This document shows positions 8,934-19,003 of a stretch of DNA of 64,000 nt, piece by piece (positions within the stretch are counted from its first letter, which is position 1; the number at the start of each line of letters is the position of its first letter). The translations under genes and the position numbers were made by a program. Under the pieces are notes generated by a model. The model searched no databases. It was not told the origin of the DNA and saw nothing but the letters and a program-made list of their open reading frames with translations. The DNA is from Rhodoferax saidenbachensis. Lineage in GTDB: Bacteria > Pseudomonadota > Gammaproteobacteria > Burkholderiales > Burkholderiaceae_C. The stretch spans positions 3,782,001 to 3,846,000 of the forward strand of contig NZ_CP019239.1 in the NCBI RefSeq assembly GCF_001955715.1, written 5' to 3'.

Positions 8934-10549
8934 GAGTCAACCAACCCATCACCGACAATGAATACCGTTTGTCCCCCGACCAAACCCTGGTCTCCGTGAC
9001 GGACACCAAGGGGCGCATTACCTACTGCAACCCCGCCTTTGTCGCCGCAAGCGGCTTTTCTACTGAAGAATTGCTGGGGCAACCCCACAATCTGGTGCGG
9101 CACCCCGACATGCCCGCAGAAGCCTTCCGCGACATGTGGGAGACGATTCAGGCGCAGTTGCCATGGAGCGGCCTGGTCAAGAACCGGCGCAAGAATGGCG
9201 ACTTTTACTGGGTACAAGCCAATGCCACGCCCATGATGGATGGCGCAGAGGTCACCGGATTCCTGTCAGTGCGCACGGTGCCTTCCGCAAAAGGCGTGGC
9301 TGCGGCTGCCAGCCTTTACCAAAAAATGTCTGCCGATGCCACCAAGGGCCACCAGACCTACGTGCTGAAGCAAGGGCAAGTGTTGCGCCGCGACCTGTGG
9401 GGCCGCGTGCAACGACTGTTCCAGTGGAGTCCACTGGGCAAGCTCGCATGGATGCAGACGCTTGCCGCTGTGGTGCTGGCAGCGTGCGGAGCCTTTGGCT
9501 TACCGTGGGTAGTAACCGCCTGTGTCGTAGCGCTGGCCGTGACAGCGCTGGTTGGGTTCACCTGGCATTGGATGGTCAAGCCCATGCACGCGCTGGTGGC
9601 GGATGCCAATCGCCTGGCCTCCGGTGATCTGGCCCATAACGTACAGACGGGCGCAGCCGGTATGACAGGCAAACTGCAGCAGGCGCTGATGCAAATGTCC
9701 GTGAACCTGCGTACCGTCGTCAATGATGTGCGCCAGGAAGTGGACCAGTTGCGTACCGCTGTGCAGGAGATTGCCGACGGCAACCAGGACCTGTCGTCGC
9801 GCACCGAGTCCCAGGCCAGCAGCCTGCAGCAGACCGCGGCCTCCATGGAGCAGATCAACGGCACCATGCAGCAAAGTGCATCCTCCGCGATACAAGGGGC
9901 CCGACTGGCACAAGAGACATCGCAGGTCACCGGGCGCAGCAACGACGCCGTACATGCCGTGGGTGGCACGATGCAAAACATCAGCGATTCGTCCAAGCGC
10001 ATTGGTGAAATCATTCAGCTGATTGAGGGTGTTGCCTTTCAGACCAACATCCTGGCATTGAACGCCGCCGTAGAAGCCGCCCGGGCTGGAGATGCTGGCC
10101 GTGGGTTTGCGGTAGTGGCGTCCGAGGTACGTTCGCTGGCACAGCGCACCACCAGTGCGGCCCGGGAAATCAAGCAACTTATCACTGAATCGGCAGAGCG
10201 TGTTTCTACCGGCAACGCACAAACCCAGAATGCCCTGGAAAAAATGCAGGAAGCCCTCGACTCCGTAGGCAAAGTGCGCAGCATGTTGGACGAAATCAGC
10301 TCTGCCACCTCTGAACAGCAAGTCGGTGTTTCGCAGATCAATGAAGCAGTGGCACACATGGACTCCATCACCCAGCAAAACGCTGCCATGGTCGAAGAAC
10401 TGGCCGCTGCCGCTAAATCTGTGCAGAGCCAGGTAGAAGGCGTCAGCAGTTCCATGCGGTTGTTCCGCCTGGTGCGGGGAGAAAAGACCCTATCCCAAAT
10501 CGATGCCGTGGAGTTGCGCAGGGAACACAAGCAGCTCGCCTTCGCATAG
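8930..10549 (+). CDS. Aer-like PAS methyl-accepting chemotaxis protein
   Basis: 539 residues. The N-terminal PAS domain (about 10-125; [31 protein letters not shown] split over the redox/ligand pocket) resembles aerotaxis receptors. It is followed by two membrane helices near 175-215, a HAMP segment, and the cytoplasmic signalling domain with the hairpin tip [21 protein letters not shown] interrupted only by normal variation. The PAS and the paired helices without a periplasmic domain imply sensing of cytoplasmic or membrane redox state. No C-terminal CheR-docking pentapeptide is visible. It is coupled to the receiver gene upstream and followed by an HD-GYP gene. Confidence 0.92.
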   Translation: MRVNQPITDNEYRLSPDQTLVSVTDTKGRITYCNPAFVAASGFSTEELLGQPHNLVRHPDMPAEAFRDMWETIQAQLPWSGLVKNRRKNGDFYWVQANATPMMDGAEVTGFLSVRTVPSAKGVAAAASLYQKMSADATKGHQTYVLKQGQVLRRDLWGRVQRLFQWSPLGKLAWMQTLAAVVLAACGAFGLPWVVTACVVALAVTALVGFTWHWMVKPMHALVADANRLASGDLAHNVQTGAAGMTGKLQQALMQMSVNLRTVVNDVRQEVDQLRTAVQEIADGNQDLSSRTESQASSLQQTAASMEQINGTMQQSASSAIQGARLAQETSQVTGRSNDAVHAVGGTMQNISDSSKRIGEIIQLIEGVAFQTNILALNAAVEAARAGDAGRGFAVVASEVRSLAQRTTSAAREIKQLITESAERVSTGNAQTQNALEKMQEALDSVGKVRSMLDEISSATSEQQVGVSQINEAVAHMDSITQQNAAMVEELAAAAKSVQSQVEGVSSSMRLFRLVRGEKTLSQIDAVELRREHKQLAFA

Positions 10550-10592
10550 CCCTTTCGCAAACTTTTATCAGAACAGCCGGGAGACAAGCGTT

Positions 10593-11762
10593 ATGCCAAA
10601 CACACACTTCCACACCCTCACAGACCACGGAGGGGCCATGTCCGGCAACCTGGCACTGCACCTGACACGGGTACATGGTGTGATTGCCGACCAGTTTCCC
10701 GATGTGGACCGGGTTGCACTTGCCGTGTATGACCCCTCCACGGACATGCTGAAGACATTTCTTAGCAGCAGTACCGATACCCAACCCCTGAAACACTATG
10801 AAACCCGACTGCGCGATATTCCCGCCCTGGAAGCTTTGGCGCATCAACGTAAAAGCCGGGTCATAGACGACATTCAGGCGGCGCCTGCGCAATATGCAGT
10901 GCATGCGCAATGGCTGCGAGAGATGAACTACCGCTCCAGCCTGACCGTCCCCATCCACGACGGCGACAGGCTCGCAGCCTTTTTGTTTTTTGACTCGTAC
11001 AAGGCTCGCGCGTTCACACTGGAAGTAGCCCAATTCCTGGAGGTTTTTGCCGACCTCATCTCCCAACACTACCTGCTGCAACAGAAAGTGGCAGGTAGTC
11101 TGATAGGTATCGTGCGCCTGGTGAGCGAGCTGGCCGGAACACGCGACCAAGAGACAGGCCAACACCTCGATCGCATGGGCCAGTACGCGCATCTGATGGC
11201 AACCAAACTCGCTGACAGCCACCACTTCAGCGACCTGTTTGTGGAACAGGTACGGCTCTTCGCTCCGATGCACGACATCGGAAAAGTCGGCATTCCCGAC
11301 AGCATCTTGCTCAAACCCGGCAAACTCAATGCCGAGGAATGGAACATCATGCGCACCCACGTCGAATTGGGTATTCGGATTGTCGACAAGATCCGCTTAG
11401 ACACCGGCTTTGGTGATGATGGCGCCATCACCGTGATACGCAACATCGTGGCCTGCCACCATGAACGTGGCGATGGAAATGGCTATCCACGCGGATTGCA
11501 GATGCATGAGATCCCCATGGAAGGGCGGCTGATCGCCGTCGCTGACGTGTACGACGCGCTGACCAGCGCCAGGCCCTACAAGGCTCCGTGGACCGAGGAA
11601 GCGGCCATAGTCGAACTGCGCAAGGAGGTTGAACGAGGCCGGTTGGACGGCGATTGCGTCGAGGCATTGGTTTTAGCACGCGCTGAAAGACTCGCCATCC
11701 AGTTGCAGTTTTGCGATACGCCTCAGGAGGCACGCGAATGCAAATCTGTACTGCTGGTTTGA
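10593..11762 (+). CDS. GAF-HD-GYP cyclic-di-GMP phosphodiesterase
   Basis: 389 residues. A GAF sensor domain lies at about 20-165 and an HD-GYP domain at about 175-370. The metal and catalytic motifs are MHDIGKVGIP, a histidine in MRTHVELG, ACHHERGDGNGYP (the GYP motif) and AVADVYDALTSARPYK. All are intact, so c-di-GMP hydrolysis is expected. The ATG at 10593 is preceded by GGGAG; upstream in-frame codons overlap the chemoreceptor gene. The neighbouring chemoreceptors suggest a role in switching between motile and sessile states. Confidence 0.9.
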   Translation: MPNTHFHTLTDHGGAMSGNLALHLTRVHGVIADQFPDVDRVALAVYDPSTDMLKTFLSSSTDTQPLKHYETRLRDIPALEALAHQRKSRVIDDIQAAPAQYAVHAQWLREMNYRSSLTVPIHDGDRLAAFLFFDSYKARAFTLEVAQFLEVFADLISQHYLLQQKVAGSLIGIVRLVSELAGTRDQETGQHLDRMGQYAHLMATKLADSHHFSDLFVEQVRLFAPMHDIGKVGIPDSILLKPGKLNAEEWNIMRTHVELGIRIVDKIRLDTGFGDDGAITVIRNIVACHHERGDGNGYPRGLQMHEIPMEGRLIAVADVYDALTSARPYKAPWTEEAAIVELRKEVERGRLDGDCVEALVLARAERLAIQLQFCDTPQEARECKSVLLV

Positions 11763-11876
11763 AGTCACACGACAAAGCTTGGTCTACATCAACCTGCTTG
11801 CATCCATCCATTTCTAGCATGGCCGCATGACAACGGCCATGGCCCCAGATCACGTTTCATTTTTAGGAGAAACACC

Positions 11877-13619
11877 ATGCGCATCAAAGACCTGAAGGTT
11901 TCCACGCGACTGGCAGGCGCATTCGGCTTGGTACTGGCGATCAGTGTGATTGCAGCCGCCTTGTCCATTGCCAAGCTTGCCGCGATTCAGGACAACCTGC
12001 GCGACATTGTTCAGATCAACAACGTCAAAATCCAGCTCAACACCAACATGGCAGACGCCCTGCATGTGGTGGCACGGGTCATGCGCAGCGTGGTCTTGCT
12101 GCATGAGCCTGCAGAAAAGGAACGCGAAAAAGTCAAAATTGCCAAGGCGCGAGAAGACTACGACCAGAGTTGGACCGCATTGGAAAAGTTTGCGCCCAAC
12201 CCACAGGCCAAAGCCCTGCGGGTCAAAATTGACGAAGCCAAAAACCTGTCGCGGCCCCTGAATAACAAAGTGATTGAGTTGGGAATGGGAGGCAAGGAGG
12301 CAGAAGCCATCGCACTGCTCTTCAAGGAGGCCAACCCCGCCTGGCAAAAATGGCTGGATGCGCTGGAAGAAAACATTGCCGTCCAACAAAAGCAAAACCA
12401 AGAGCAGTTCCAGCAGACAGAGGCCGAGTATGTGCAGGCGCGCACCATGCTCATCGTAGCCAACGCACTGAGTATTGCACTGGCCATCGTGCTGGGTTGG
12501 ATGGTGACACGTTCGATTACCCGTCAGCTGGGTGGTGAGCCTGCAGAGGCCGCCAAACTGGCGCAAGCGGTCGCCAGCGGTGATCTCAGTGTGCATATCG
12601 CACTGCACCCCAATGACAACCACAGCATGATGTCGCACCTCAAGCACATGCAGGAAAGCCTGGTCCAGGTGGTGGGCTCTGTACGGCAGGGCTCGGAAGG
12701 GGTGTCCACGGCCAGTGCAGAAATTGCACAGGGCAACCACGATCTGAGTGCACGCACGGAAGCCCAGGCCAGCTCACTGGAAGAGACCGCCGCCTCCATG
12801 GAGCAACTGAGCGCCACCGTCAAACAAAACGCCGATAGCGCACGCCAGGCCAACCAACTGGCCATCAGTGCGTCATCCGTCGCAGTCAAAGGCGGGGAAG
12901 TCGTGGGCCAGGTCGTGGACACCATGAGGGACATCAACGCGTCATCCCACAAGATATCGGACATCATTGGCGTCATCGACGGCATTGCCTTCCAGACCAA
13001 CATCCTGGCCCTCAACGCAGCGGTGGAAGCGGCCCGTGCCGGAGAGCAAGGCCGCGGCTTTGCCGTGGTGGCCACCGAAGTGCGTTCGCTGGCGGGGCGA
13101 TCTGCCGAGGCGGCCAAGGAAATCAAGGCATTGATAGGCGCCAGCGTGGAACGGGTAGAGATGGGCACCCGTCTGGTGGGCCAGGCCGGCACCACCATGT
13201 CAGAAGTGGTGAACTCCATCCAGCGGGTGGCCGACCTGATGGGCGAAATCAGTGCTGCCAGCAACGAGCAGAGTGCTGGTGTGGCGCAGGTCGGTGAGGC
13301 TGTGATTCAAATGGACCAAGTGACCCAGCAAAACGCCGCTTTGGTGGAGGAAATGGCGGCCGCCGCCAGCAGTCTGAAGTCACAGGCCCAGGAGCTGGTG
13401 CAAACCGTCAGCGTATTCAAGCTGGACGCCAATGACGCCTCGTCTTACGTTACGCCAACTCCCAGCCCGGCATTGCATCGGGTTGCCCCTGTCGTCCGCA
13501 AGCTGGGCACCCTGGTCAAGTCTTCACCTCTGGTGAAAGGCATGTCCCGGGCATTGCCAGTGCCGGCATCACCCAAGCCGGCACTGGCCGCTGCCGACGG
13601 CGACTGGAGTTCCTTTTAA
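11877..13619 (+). CDS. Methyl-accepting chemotaxis protein, four-helix-bundle sensor
   Basis: 580 residues with the classic layout. TM1 is at about 12-32, a periplasmic four-helix-bundle ligand domain at 33-190, TM2 near 190-210, then HAMP and a signalling domain with [20 protein letters not shown] at the tip. AGGAGAAACACC precedes the ATG. The periplasmic part is helical and charged, without a recognisable ligand motif. It lies directly before cheW, 33 bases from its start, and is probably transcribed with it. The C-terminus lacks an obvious NWETF-type pentapeptide. Confidence 0.93.
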   Translation: MRIKDLKVSTRLAGAFGLVLAISVIAAALSIAKLAAIQDNLRDIVQINNVKIQLNTNMADALHVVARVMRSVVLLHEPAEKEREKVKIAKAREDYDQSWTALEKFAPNPQAKALRVKIDEAKNLSRPLNNKVIELGMGGKEAEAIALLFKEANPAWQKWLDALEENIAVQQKQNQEQFQQTEAEYVQARTMLIVANALSIALAIVLGWMVTRSITRQLGGEPAEAAKLAQAVASGDLSVHIALHPNDNHSMMSHLKHMQESLVQVVGSVRQGSEGVSTASAEIAQGNHDLSARTEAQASSLEETAASMEQLSATVKQNADSARQANQLAISASSVAVKGGEVVGQVVDTMRDINASSHKISDIIGVIDGIAFQTNILALNAAVEAARAGEQGRGFAVVATEVRSLAGRSAEAAKEIKALIGASVERVEMGTRLVGQAGTTMSEVVNSIQRVADLMGEISAASNEQSAGVAQVGEAVIQMDQVTQQNAALVEEMAAAASSLKSQAQELVQTVSVFKLDANDASSYVTPTPSPALHRVAPVVRKLGTLVKSSPLVKGMSRALPVPASPKPALAAADGDWSSF

Positions 13620-13652
13620 CCCTTGCCTGCAACAACCCCAAGGAGAAATGCT

Positions 13653-14192
13653 ATGACTTCCACAGACCTTGCTGTATCCCCAACCCTGGCGACTCCCATG
13701 GCGGACAGGCACTTGCCACCTGCTGCGCGCGAATGTCTGAGTTTTCGTATCGGCCAGGAGGAATACGCCATCGACATCCTCAAGGTGCAGGAAATCCGTG
13801 GCTATGAACGGTCCACCCGCATGGTGGGTACTTCTGATTTTGTCAAAGGTGTCCTGAATCTGCGGGGTGTCATGGTCCCCATCATTGACTTGCGCATGCA
13901 ATTCGGCCTGGCAGACGTCCCGTACGATGCATTGACAGTCACGGTCATCCTTCAGCTCCAGGGTCGCGTGGTCGGAATCGTAGTGGATGCTGTCAGTGAT
14001 GTGGTGGAACTGTCTGCCGACATGGTCAAGCCGGTACCGGCCTTTAGTGGCCACGTCGACTCCACCAGCATCCTGGGCATCGCCACGGTTCCAAAAGGCG
14101 AAGATGAAGATGAGCGTATGCTGATACTGTTAGACGTGGAGCAACTGATGCGCGGCCCAGCCATGGGCCTGGCAGAACAGACACTGCAGTAA
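13653..14192 (+). CDS. cheW: Chemotaxis coupling protein CheW
   Basis: 179 residues with a single CheW SH3-like domain (ECLSFRIGQEEYAIDILKVQEIRG, GVLNLRGVMVPIIDLR, GIVVDAVSDVVEL). It links chemoreceptors to the CheA kinase. AAGGAG lies about seven bases before the ATG at 13653. It follows a chemoreceptor gene and precedes an HD-GYP gene. No cheA, cheB or cheR is in this window, so this would be an auxiliary CheW that feeds a kinase encoded elsewhere. Confidence 0.94.
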   Translation: MTSTDLAVSPTLATPMADRHLPPAARECLSFRIGQEEYAIDILKVQEIRGYERSTRMVGTSDFVKGVLNLRGVMVPIIDLRMQFGLADVPYDALTVTVILQLQGRVVGIVVDAVSDVVELSADMVKPVPAFSGHVDSTSILGIATVPKGEDEDERMLILLDVEQLMRGPAMGLAEQTLQ

Positions 14193-14222
14193 AAAACCGG
14201 AGGGGCTGACCACAGCACCCAT

Positions 14223-15470
14223 ATGCTCAAAAAAATAAGCGTTCAGCAGTTGACCGTTGGCATGCACCTCAAGGAGTTTTGTGGCTCCTGGATGGACCAT
14301 CCTTTTTGGCGATCCGGCTTTGTCATCACCGACCCCAAGGACCTGGCCACCATCCTCGCCAGCAGCATCCGGGAGGTCTGGATCGACACCGACAAAGGTC
14401 TGGACCTGGCCAAAGACCAGGTCGCCGTGTCGGAAGCCGAATCTGCCGAGCAAGCAGAAGCCGAGTTGAACAAGGCGGATCAGGAAATACGGTCCATCGA
14501 TCCGGTTTCCACCGCACAAGAGCTGAGACAGGCTGCCAAGATTTTTCAGCATTCGCGTGAAGCCGTGCTCTCCATGTTTGAAGAGGCCCGCATGGGCAAG
14601 GCGGTGGACACCGGCCACGCCAAGGCACTGGTGGAAGAAATCTCCGACTCCGTGTCACGCAACCCGGGTGCGCTGATCAGCCTGGCCCGCCTGAAAAACG
14701 CCGACGACTACACCTACATGCATTCGGTCGCGGTGTGCGCCATGATGGTCGCGTTGGCGCGCCAATTGAAACTGGACGAAGAGCAGGTTCGACTGGCGGG
14801 CGTGGCGGGGCTGATGCACGACCTGGGCAAGGCCGCCATGCCCATGGAAGTACTCAACAAACCCGGCAAGTTGACCGACGCGGAATTCGCCGTCATCCGC
14901 ACCCACCCGGAGAGAGGGCACAAAATGCTCCAAACCGACCCCAGTGTCGATCCCCTGGTGCTGGATGTCTGCCTGCACCACCATGAAAAGATGGACGGCT
15001 CGGGTTATCCCAAGGGCCTCCAAGGCCATGAGATCAGTCAGTTCGCCAAGATGGGCGCCGTGTGCGACGTGTACGACGCCATCACCTCCAACCGCCCGTA
15101 CAAGTCCGGTTGGGATCCTGCGGAGTCACTGCGCAAGATGGCCGAATGGACTGGCCACTTCGACCCCAAAGTATTCCAGGCGTTTGTCAAGAGCCTGGGC
15201 ATTTACCCCATCGGCTCCCTGGTGCGGCTGAGCTCAGGACGCCTGGGTGTGGTGGTGGACCAGACCGGAAAATCGCTCACCACACCGGTCGTTCGGGTAT
15301 TTTTCTCGACCAAGGCGAACATGCGCATCCTGCCGGAATTGGTGGACCTGTCCAAATCACAAGGCAGCGAAAAAATCGCCGCTCGCGAAGACCCCGCCAA
15401 ATGGAACTTCCCCGATCTCAGCGAATTGCTGCTCGCTCCAGTTGCCGCCACAACTGGGGGCAGCACCTGA
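14223..15470 (+). CDS. DUF3391-HD-GYP cyclic-di-GMP phosphodiesterase
   Basis: 415 residues. The N-terminal DUF3391 domain (about 3-140, starting MLKKISVQQLTVGMHLKEF) is followed by an HD-GYP domain with LMHDLGKAAMP, RTHPERGHK, CLHHHEKMDGSGYP and KMGAVCDVYDAITSNRPYK. Metal ligands and the GYP motif are intact. The tail (from about residue 320) is a small beta-rich domain, VRLSSGRLGVVVDQ, usual for this architecture. It is the last gene of the chemoreceptor-cheW series on this strand. A c-di-GMP hydrolase that tunes motility is the likely role. Confidence 0.9.
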   Translation: MLKKISVQQLTVGMHLKEFCGSWMDHPFWRSGFVITDPKDLATILASSIREVWIDTDKGLDLAKDQVAVSEAESAEQAEAELNKADQEIRSIDPVSTAQELRQAAKIFQHSREAVLSMFEEARMGKAVDTGHAKALVEEISDSVSRNPGALISLARLKNADDYTYMHSVAVCAMMVALARQLKLDEEQVRLAGVAGLMHDLGKAAMPMEVLNKPGKLTDAEFAVIRTHPERGHKMLQTDPSVDPLVLDVCLHHHEKMDGSGYPKGLQGHEISQFAKMGAVCDVYDAITSNRPYKSGWDPAESLRKMAEWTGHFDPKVFQAFVKSLGIYPIGSLVRLSSGRLGVVVDQTGKSLTTPVVRVFFSTKANMRILPELVDLSKSQGSEKIAAREDPAKWNFPDLSELLLAPVAATTGGST

Positions 15471-15510
15471 CTTCACGCCTCGCACGCAGTGTGCATTTTT
15501 TGTCTGGCGA

Positions 15511-16257
15511 TCAGGTCGGGCTTTTCACATACCCCGTGCGCAAGGCATACGCCCACTCTGGACGCCCACGCAGCTCAGCCAAGCGCGCCATGGGCTCGTA
15601 GTCATACGGCACGTTATGCAGTGCGGTGTGCCACAAACTGCCTACCTGTTCGATGATGGCGTAACGGGCGTCGGGCGAGCCGTTTTGCACGATGTGCGCT
15701 ACCGGGTGCATGTCCTCATAGGCCGCCAGCCCCACGCTGCCCGGGTTGCACAGCAGTTGTCCGGCGCGTGAACGCAAGGCGCGTGGAATGTGGGTGTGGC
15801 CGCAGGCCACCACCGCGGCTTTCACGTCACCCAGGCGGGCTTCGACCTCATCGGCGGTGGCGGGCAGCGTGCCACCTGGCACGGCATTCTCAAAGAAGTA
15901 ATGCAGGTCGCTGGTGGGCGTGCCGTGGCACAGGAAAACATCTTGCGCCAGCAGATGGGTGGCAGGCAACGCACGCAGCCACGCCAATTCGGCCTCGCCC
16001 AACTGGGCGTGTGCATAGGCATCGGATGCACCACGCTGCTCGGCGGAGTGGGTCAGGATTTGCCGCTCGTGGTTGCCCGCCAGACTGAGCCACCCCGACG
16101 CCATGAGGTACTGCGCGGTCTCCAACGGTAGCAAGGGGCCAGACAGGCTGTCGCCCAGGTTGACGATCAAGTCCACACCCCGGCGCCGGATGTCCGCCGC
16201 CACGGCTTCGAGTGCGGGCAGGTTGCCATGGATGTCGGAGATAAGTGCGATGCGCAT
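15511..16257 (-). CDS. Metallophosphoesterase (YfcE/MJ0936-like)
   Basis: 248 residues. The calcineurin-like di-metal motifs are in order: SDIHGN near residue 7, NLGDSLSGP, LAGNHERQ, a histidine in FLCHGTP and CGHTHIPR. Family members hydrolyse phosphodiesters or phosphomonoesters; the physiological substrate is unknown. It is convergent with the HD-GYP gene and has no signal peptide, so it is cytoplasmic. It is presumably a single gene, since its upstream neighbour on the same strand has different composition and lies 130 bases away. Confidence 0.88.
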   Translation of the reverse strand: MRIALISDIHGNLPALEAVAADIRRRGVDLIVNLGDSLSGPLLPLETAQYLMASGWLSLAGNHERQILTHSAEQRGASDAYAHAQLGEAELAWLRALPATHLLAQDVFLCHGTPTSDLHYFFENAVPGGTLPATADEVEARLGDVKAAVVACGHTHIPRALRSRAGQLLCNPGSVGLAAYEDMHPVAHIVQNGSPDARYAIIEQVGSLWHTALHNVPYDYEPMARLAELRGRPEWAYALRTGYVKSPT

Positions 16258-16390
16258 AGTGCAGTCACTGTACTGCAGCGAACAAGTGAGTGAGCTGACC
16301 GAGGGTTACGACCGTCTCCCTGGGGCCAGTAGTTGACTTCTATGTATGACCACACTTGAGAACTCCCAAAGTGGCTACTTCAAGGTCTGA

Positions 16391-17254
16391 TCAGACCCCA
16401 AAGCGGTTAGAGGCTGCCAATCCAACTTCCAACTTGCTGATATGGTCCTTGATCGAAGCGAGATAGGTTTTCATATCAGATATGGCCTTGTCACCATAAC
16501 GCCCACGCACACTCAGTCCAACGTCCTCACGATTCTTGACGATGGACTCGGCAATTCCCAATGAAGTCTTCGCAACGTCGAGTGGCAAATCAGAGATGTT
16601 TGGCAAGGTGATGGCATGATTCTCTTCGTAGCGGAAAGCTTTAGCTTCATTTGCACGTGCGGCTGCCGAAGTTGCGTTTGAAATAGCCATTTTTTTGTCG
16701 TATTCCGTACTGCCAACAATTTTGTCCGGCCTTATGAAGTCTTTGGTGACATCATTTGCGCGATTGACTTTGACCGGCTCAGAAGAGGCCAAGAACTCGA
16801 CCGTACTCCTGGTTGCAGCTTCAAAAAAATCGCGAGTGACATACTCTTGCCTCTCCACCTTTGAAGGCTTGCCAGATTGCGCTGATCTTCTTTCCTCTAC
16901 TTGTTGCACGATCTTCATTCCATTATCAAATCCTGAAAGTCTTTTCTGCACGAACGCCTCCTTGTCCTCCGCGTTCATGCTGCGAAATTTTGCGTGCAGT
17001 GTTTCTGTATCTTCATCGCCAATAATTTCTATGCGTGCCCTTGCTTGAGATTGCTCGGTGGCAGCATCTTCTTGGGTTGATACCAAGCTTTGTTCGAACA
17101 GAGCCTTACCCTCCTCCGAAAGTACTAGAGTCGTTCCTGGAGCTTTTTCTTGAGGAACCCCGTTTTCAGGAAGAATCGCTTTCGTGTCGGCAACAATGCG
17201 CTCAAGGCGAGCCCCAGTGCTGGATTCAGTAGCTGCACGCGAAATTGTGGTCAT
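16391..17254 (-). CDS. Orphan hypothetical protein, low GC
   Basis: 287 residues, mainly charged helix-forming sequence with no signal peptide, membrane segment or recognised motif. The third-codon positions are noticeably more A/T-rich than in neighbours, suggesting recent transfer. GAGAG seven bases before the ATG supports the start at 17254. The N-terminal third contains TLVLSEEGKALFEQS and a long acidic stretch, and the C-terminal half is Ala/Lys-rich and could form coiled coils. A ~45-nt sequence about 150 bases upstream is shared with the region upstream of the lipoprotein gene at 50809. I do not recognise a function. Confidence 0.65.
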   Translation of the reverse strand: MTTISRAATESSTGARLERIVADTKAILPENGVPQEKAPGTTLVLSEEGKALFEQSLVSTQEDAATEQSQARARIEIIGDEDTETLHAKFRSMNAEDKEAFVQKRLSGFDNGMKIVQQVEERRSAQSGKPSKVERQEYVTRDFFEAATRSTVEFLASSEPVKVNRANDVTKDFIRPDKIVGSTEYDKKMAISNATSAAARANEAKAFRYEENHAITLPNISDLPLDVAKTSLGIAESIVKNREDVGLSVRGRYGDKAISDMKTYLASIKDHISKLEVGLAASNRFGV

Positions 17255-17730
17255 GTTTTCACTCTCTTCAGTTGGCTCAAAGAGTTGCCGGAGGACTGTC
17301 TATTGCTCAATCATTCCGCGGTCGTGAGCCTCGATCAGACGCTGACCTACGGCATAGACGGCGACGCTTGAGCGAGATCACTCTTATGGAAACGACGGTA
17401 AACGAGATGACAGGACTTTGCTATCCCCCAATCGGGTGAATCTGGGTGCGATAACCAAAAATAAGCCCCTGTTTTTGCAGCTATATCGTCCAGATTGTGG
17501 CGCACTCATATCGGGTCAGTGCCGCAAGGCAATTACTCAGCGCGGGCTTCTATGAGCCAGCTCTTGGAAACCGTGGCACTAGGACGGACTGCTTTGCGAA
17601 CCTCCGCTTTGTGGCGTCGACTCCACGGCAGCCGACTTCCGCTTTGGGTCTAGTGCACGCATAGAAATGCAGCCCCCGCGCCGCAACAATGCCTCGAGCG
17701 CCATTTGAACGCCACCGGCACAATCCCCCC
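17255..17730. other. Intergenic region with no convincing gene
   Basis: About 475 bases between two divergent genes. Short open frames here lack ribosome sites. The only notable content is the shared element at 17404-17444 and A/T-rich sequence around 17450-17480 that could hold the promoter of the low-GC orphan gene. Confidence 0.6.
17404..17444 (-). repeat. Two-copy upstream element, copy 1
   Basis: Contains GAGATG, then TATCCCCCAATCGGGTGAA and TCTG. A second copy at 50889-50930 has TATCCCCCATTCAGGTGAA in the same context. Each copy lies 80-150 bases upstream of a minus-strand orphan gene. The core CACCCGATTGGGGG (minus strand) is an imperfect palindrome and could be an operator or part of a promoter. 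Confidence 0.5.
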
Positions 17731-18927
17731 ATGCATTCACCCAAGCCCCTCGCCATCGCTTTGGCCGGCATGTTGTCCCTGGCGGTGGCCATGGGCATTG
17801 GCCGCTTTGCCTTCACGCCACTCCTGCCCATGATGCTGCACGACGGTGTGATCAACCTGCCCACCGCCAGCTGGCTGGCCACGGCCAACTACCTGGGTTA
17901 CTGGCTGGGCGCCATGGCCTGCGCGCTGCAGCCCTGGGTCTGGTCGCGCTGGCCTGGGTTGCGGCCCGTGGTGCACACCAGTGCCGTGCGCATGGGACTG
18001 GTGGCGACCGTGTTGCTGACCTGCGGCATGGCCTGGCACTGGCCGGTGGTGTGGCCGTTGTGGCGTTTTCTGGCGGGTGTGATCAGTGCGGTGGTGTTTG
18101 TCTACACCTCGGGCTGGTGCCTGGCGCGGCTGGCGGCGCTGGGTGCGCCGCGCTTGTCTGGCATCATTTTTGTGGGGCCCGGGCTGGGCATCACGGTGAG
18201 CGGCCTGGCCGCCACGGCCATGGTGGCCAGTGGGGTGACTGCGGCCACGGGCTGGCTGGCGTTTGGCGCGCTGGCCGTGGTCCTCACCGCGCTGGCGTGG
18301 CCGCAGCTCCACGGTAAGGTACCCGCCACGCCACCACCTGCCGGTCCTTCGGGCGCGGCCAGCCACGGCGAGGTGGCCGTGCTGGCGTTGGCCTATGGGC
18401 TGGCCGGGTTTGGTTACATCATCACCGCCACCTTTTTGCCAGTGATCGCGCGCCAAGCGCTGCCAGGCTCGGTCTGGCTGGATTTGTTCTGGCCGCTGCT
18501 GGGCCTGGGCGTTGCGGCGGGCGCGCTGCTCACCATCCGCCTGCCGGTGCACTGGGACCGGCGCCATCTGCTGATGGGTTGTTACGCCATGCAGGCCTGC
18601 GGTGTGTTGATGGGCGTGTACCTGCCCAGCCTGTTGGGTTTTGCGCTGGGCAGCCTGCTGATCGGTTTGCCCTTCACCGCCATCACGCTGTTTGCCATGC
18701 AAGAAGTCCGGCGCCTGCGGCCCCATGGCGCATCGGCCCTGATTGGTCTGCTGACCGCCGTGTACGGCGTGGGCCAGATTGCCGGGCCGCCGCTGGTGGC
18801 CTGGCTGCTGCACCACAGCGCCAGCCCGGCGCAGGGGTTTGCCGTGTCGCTGCAGATTGCTGCGGGCACATTGCTGATTGGCGTGGCGCTGTACGGCTGG
18901 CTGGTGCGGCGTTACCCATTGCACTAA
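17731..18927 (+). CDS. YbfB/YjiJ family MFS transporter
   Basis: 398 residues, about 12 transmembrane helices. The N-terminus LAVAMGIGRFAFTPLLPMM is the signature of the YbfB/YjiJ family of major facilitator proteins, and the central loop near residues 190-215 divides two six-helix halves. The substrate is unknown; family members are proposed efflux or small-molecule carriers. The start at 17731 gives MHSPKPLAIALAGML; the 14-codon extension upstream has no ribosome site. It stands alone on its strand, 76 bases ahead of the FKBP gene. Confidence 0.88.
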   Translation: MHSPKPLAIALAGMLSLAVAMGIGRFAFTPLLPMMLHDGVINLPTASWLATANYLGYWLGAMACALQPWVWSRWPGLRPVVHTSAVRMGLVATVLLTCGMAWHWPVVWPLWRFLAGVISAVVFVYTSGWCLARLAALGAPRLSGIIFVGPGLGITVSGLAATAMVASGVTAATGWLAFGALAVVLTALAWPQLHGKVPATPPPAGPSGAASHGEVAVLALAYGLAGFGYIITATFLPVIARQALPGSVWLDLFWPLLGLGVAAGALLTIRLPVHWDRRHLLMGCYAMQACGVLMGVYLPSLLGFALGSLLIGLPFTAITLFAMQEVRRLRPHGASALIGLLTAVYGVGQIAGPPLVAWLLHHSASPAQGFAVSLQIAAGTLLIGVALYGWLVRRYPLH

Positions 18928-19003
18928 GCGCCTGTTTACGATCTATGTGCTTTACCCGGGGCTGCGACAATCTCCGAAGATTCACCACCAGACACCAACA
19001 CAC

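Noticed and set aside
17245-17439. 64-codon open frame in the intergenic region
   Set aside because: No ribosome site or conserved features, and it crosses the shared upstream element.
17737-18924. 395-codon open frame antisense to the MFS transporter
   Set aside because: Gln/His/Arg-rich shadow translation with no recognisable fold; the transporter frame has clear membrane helices.
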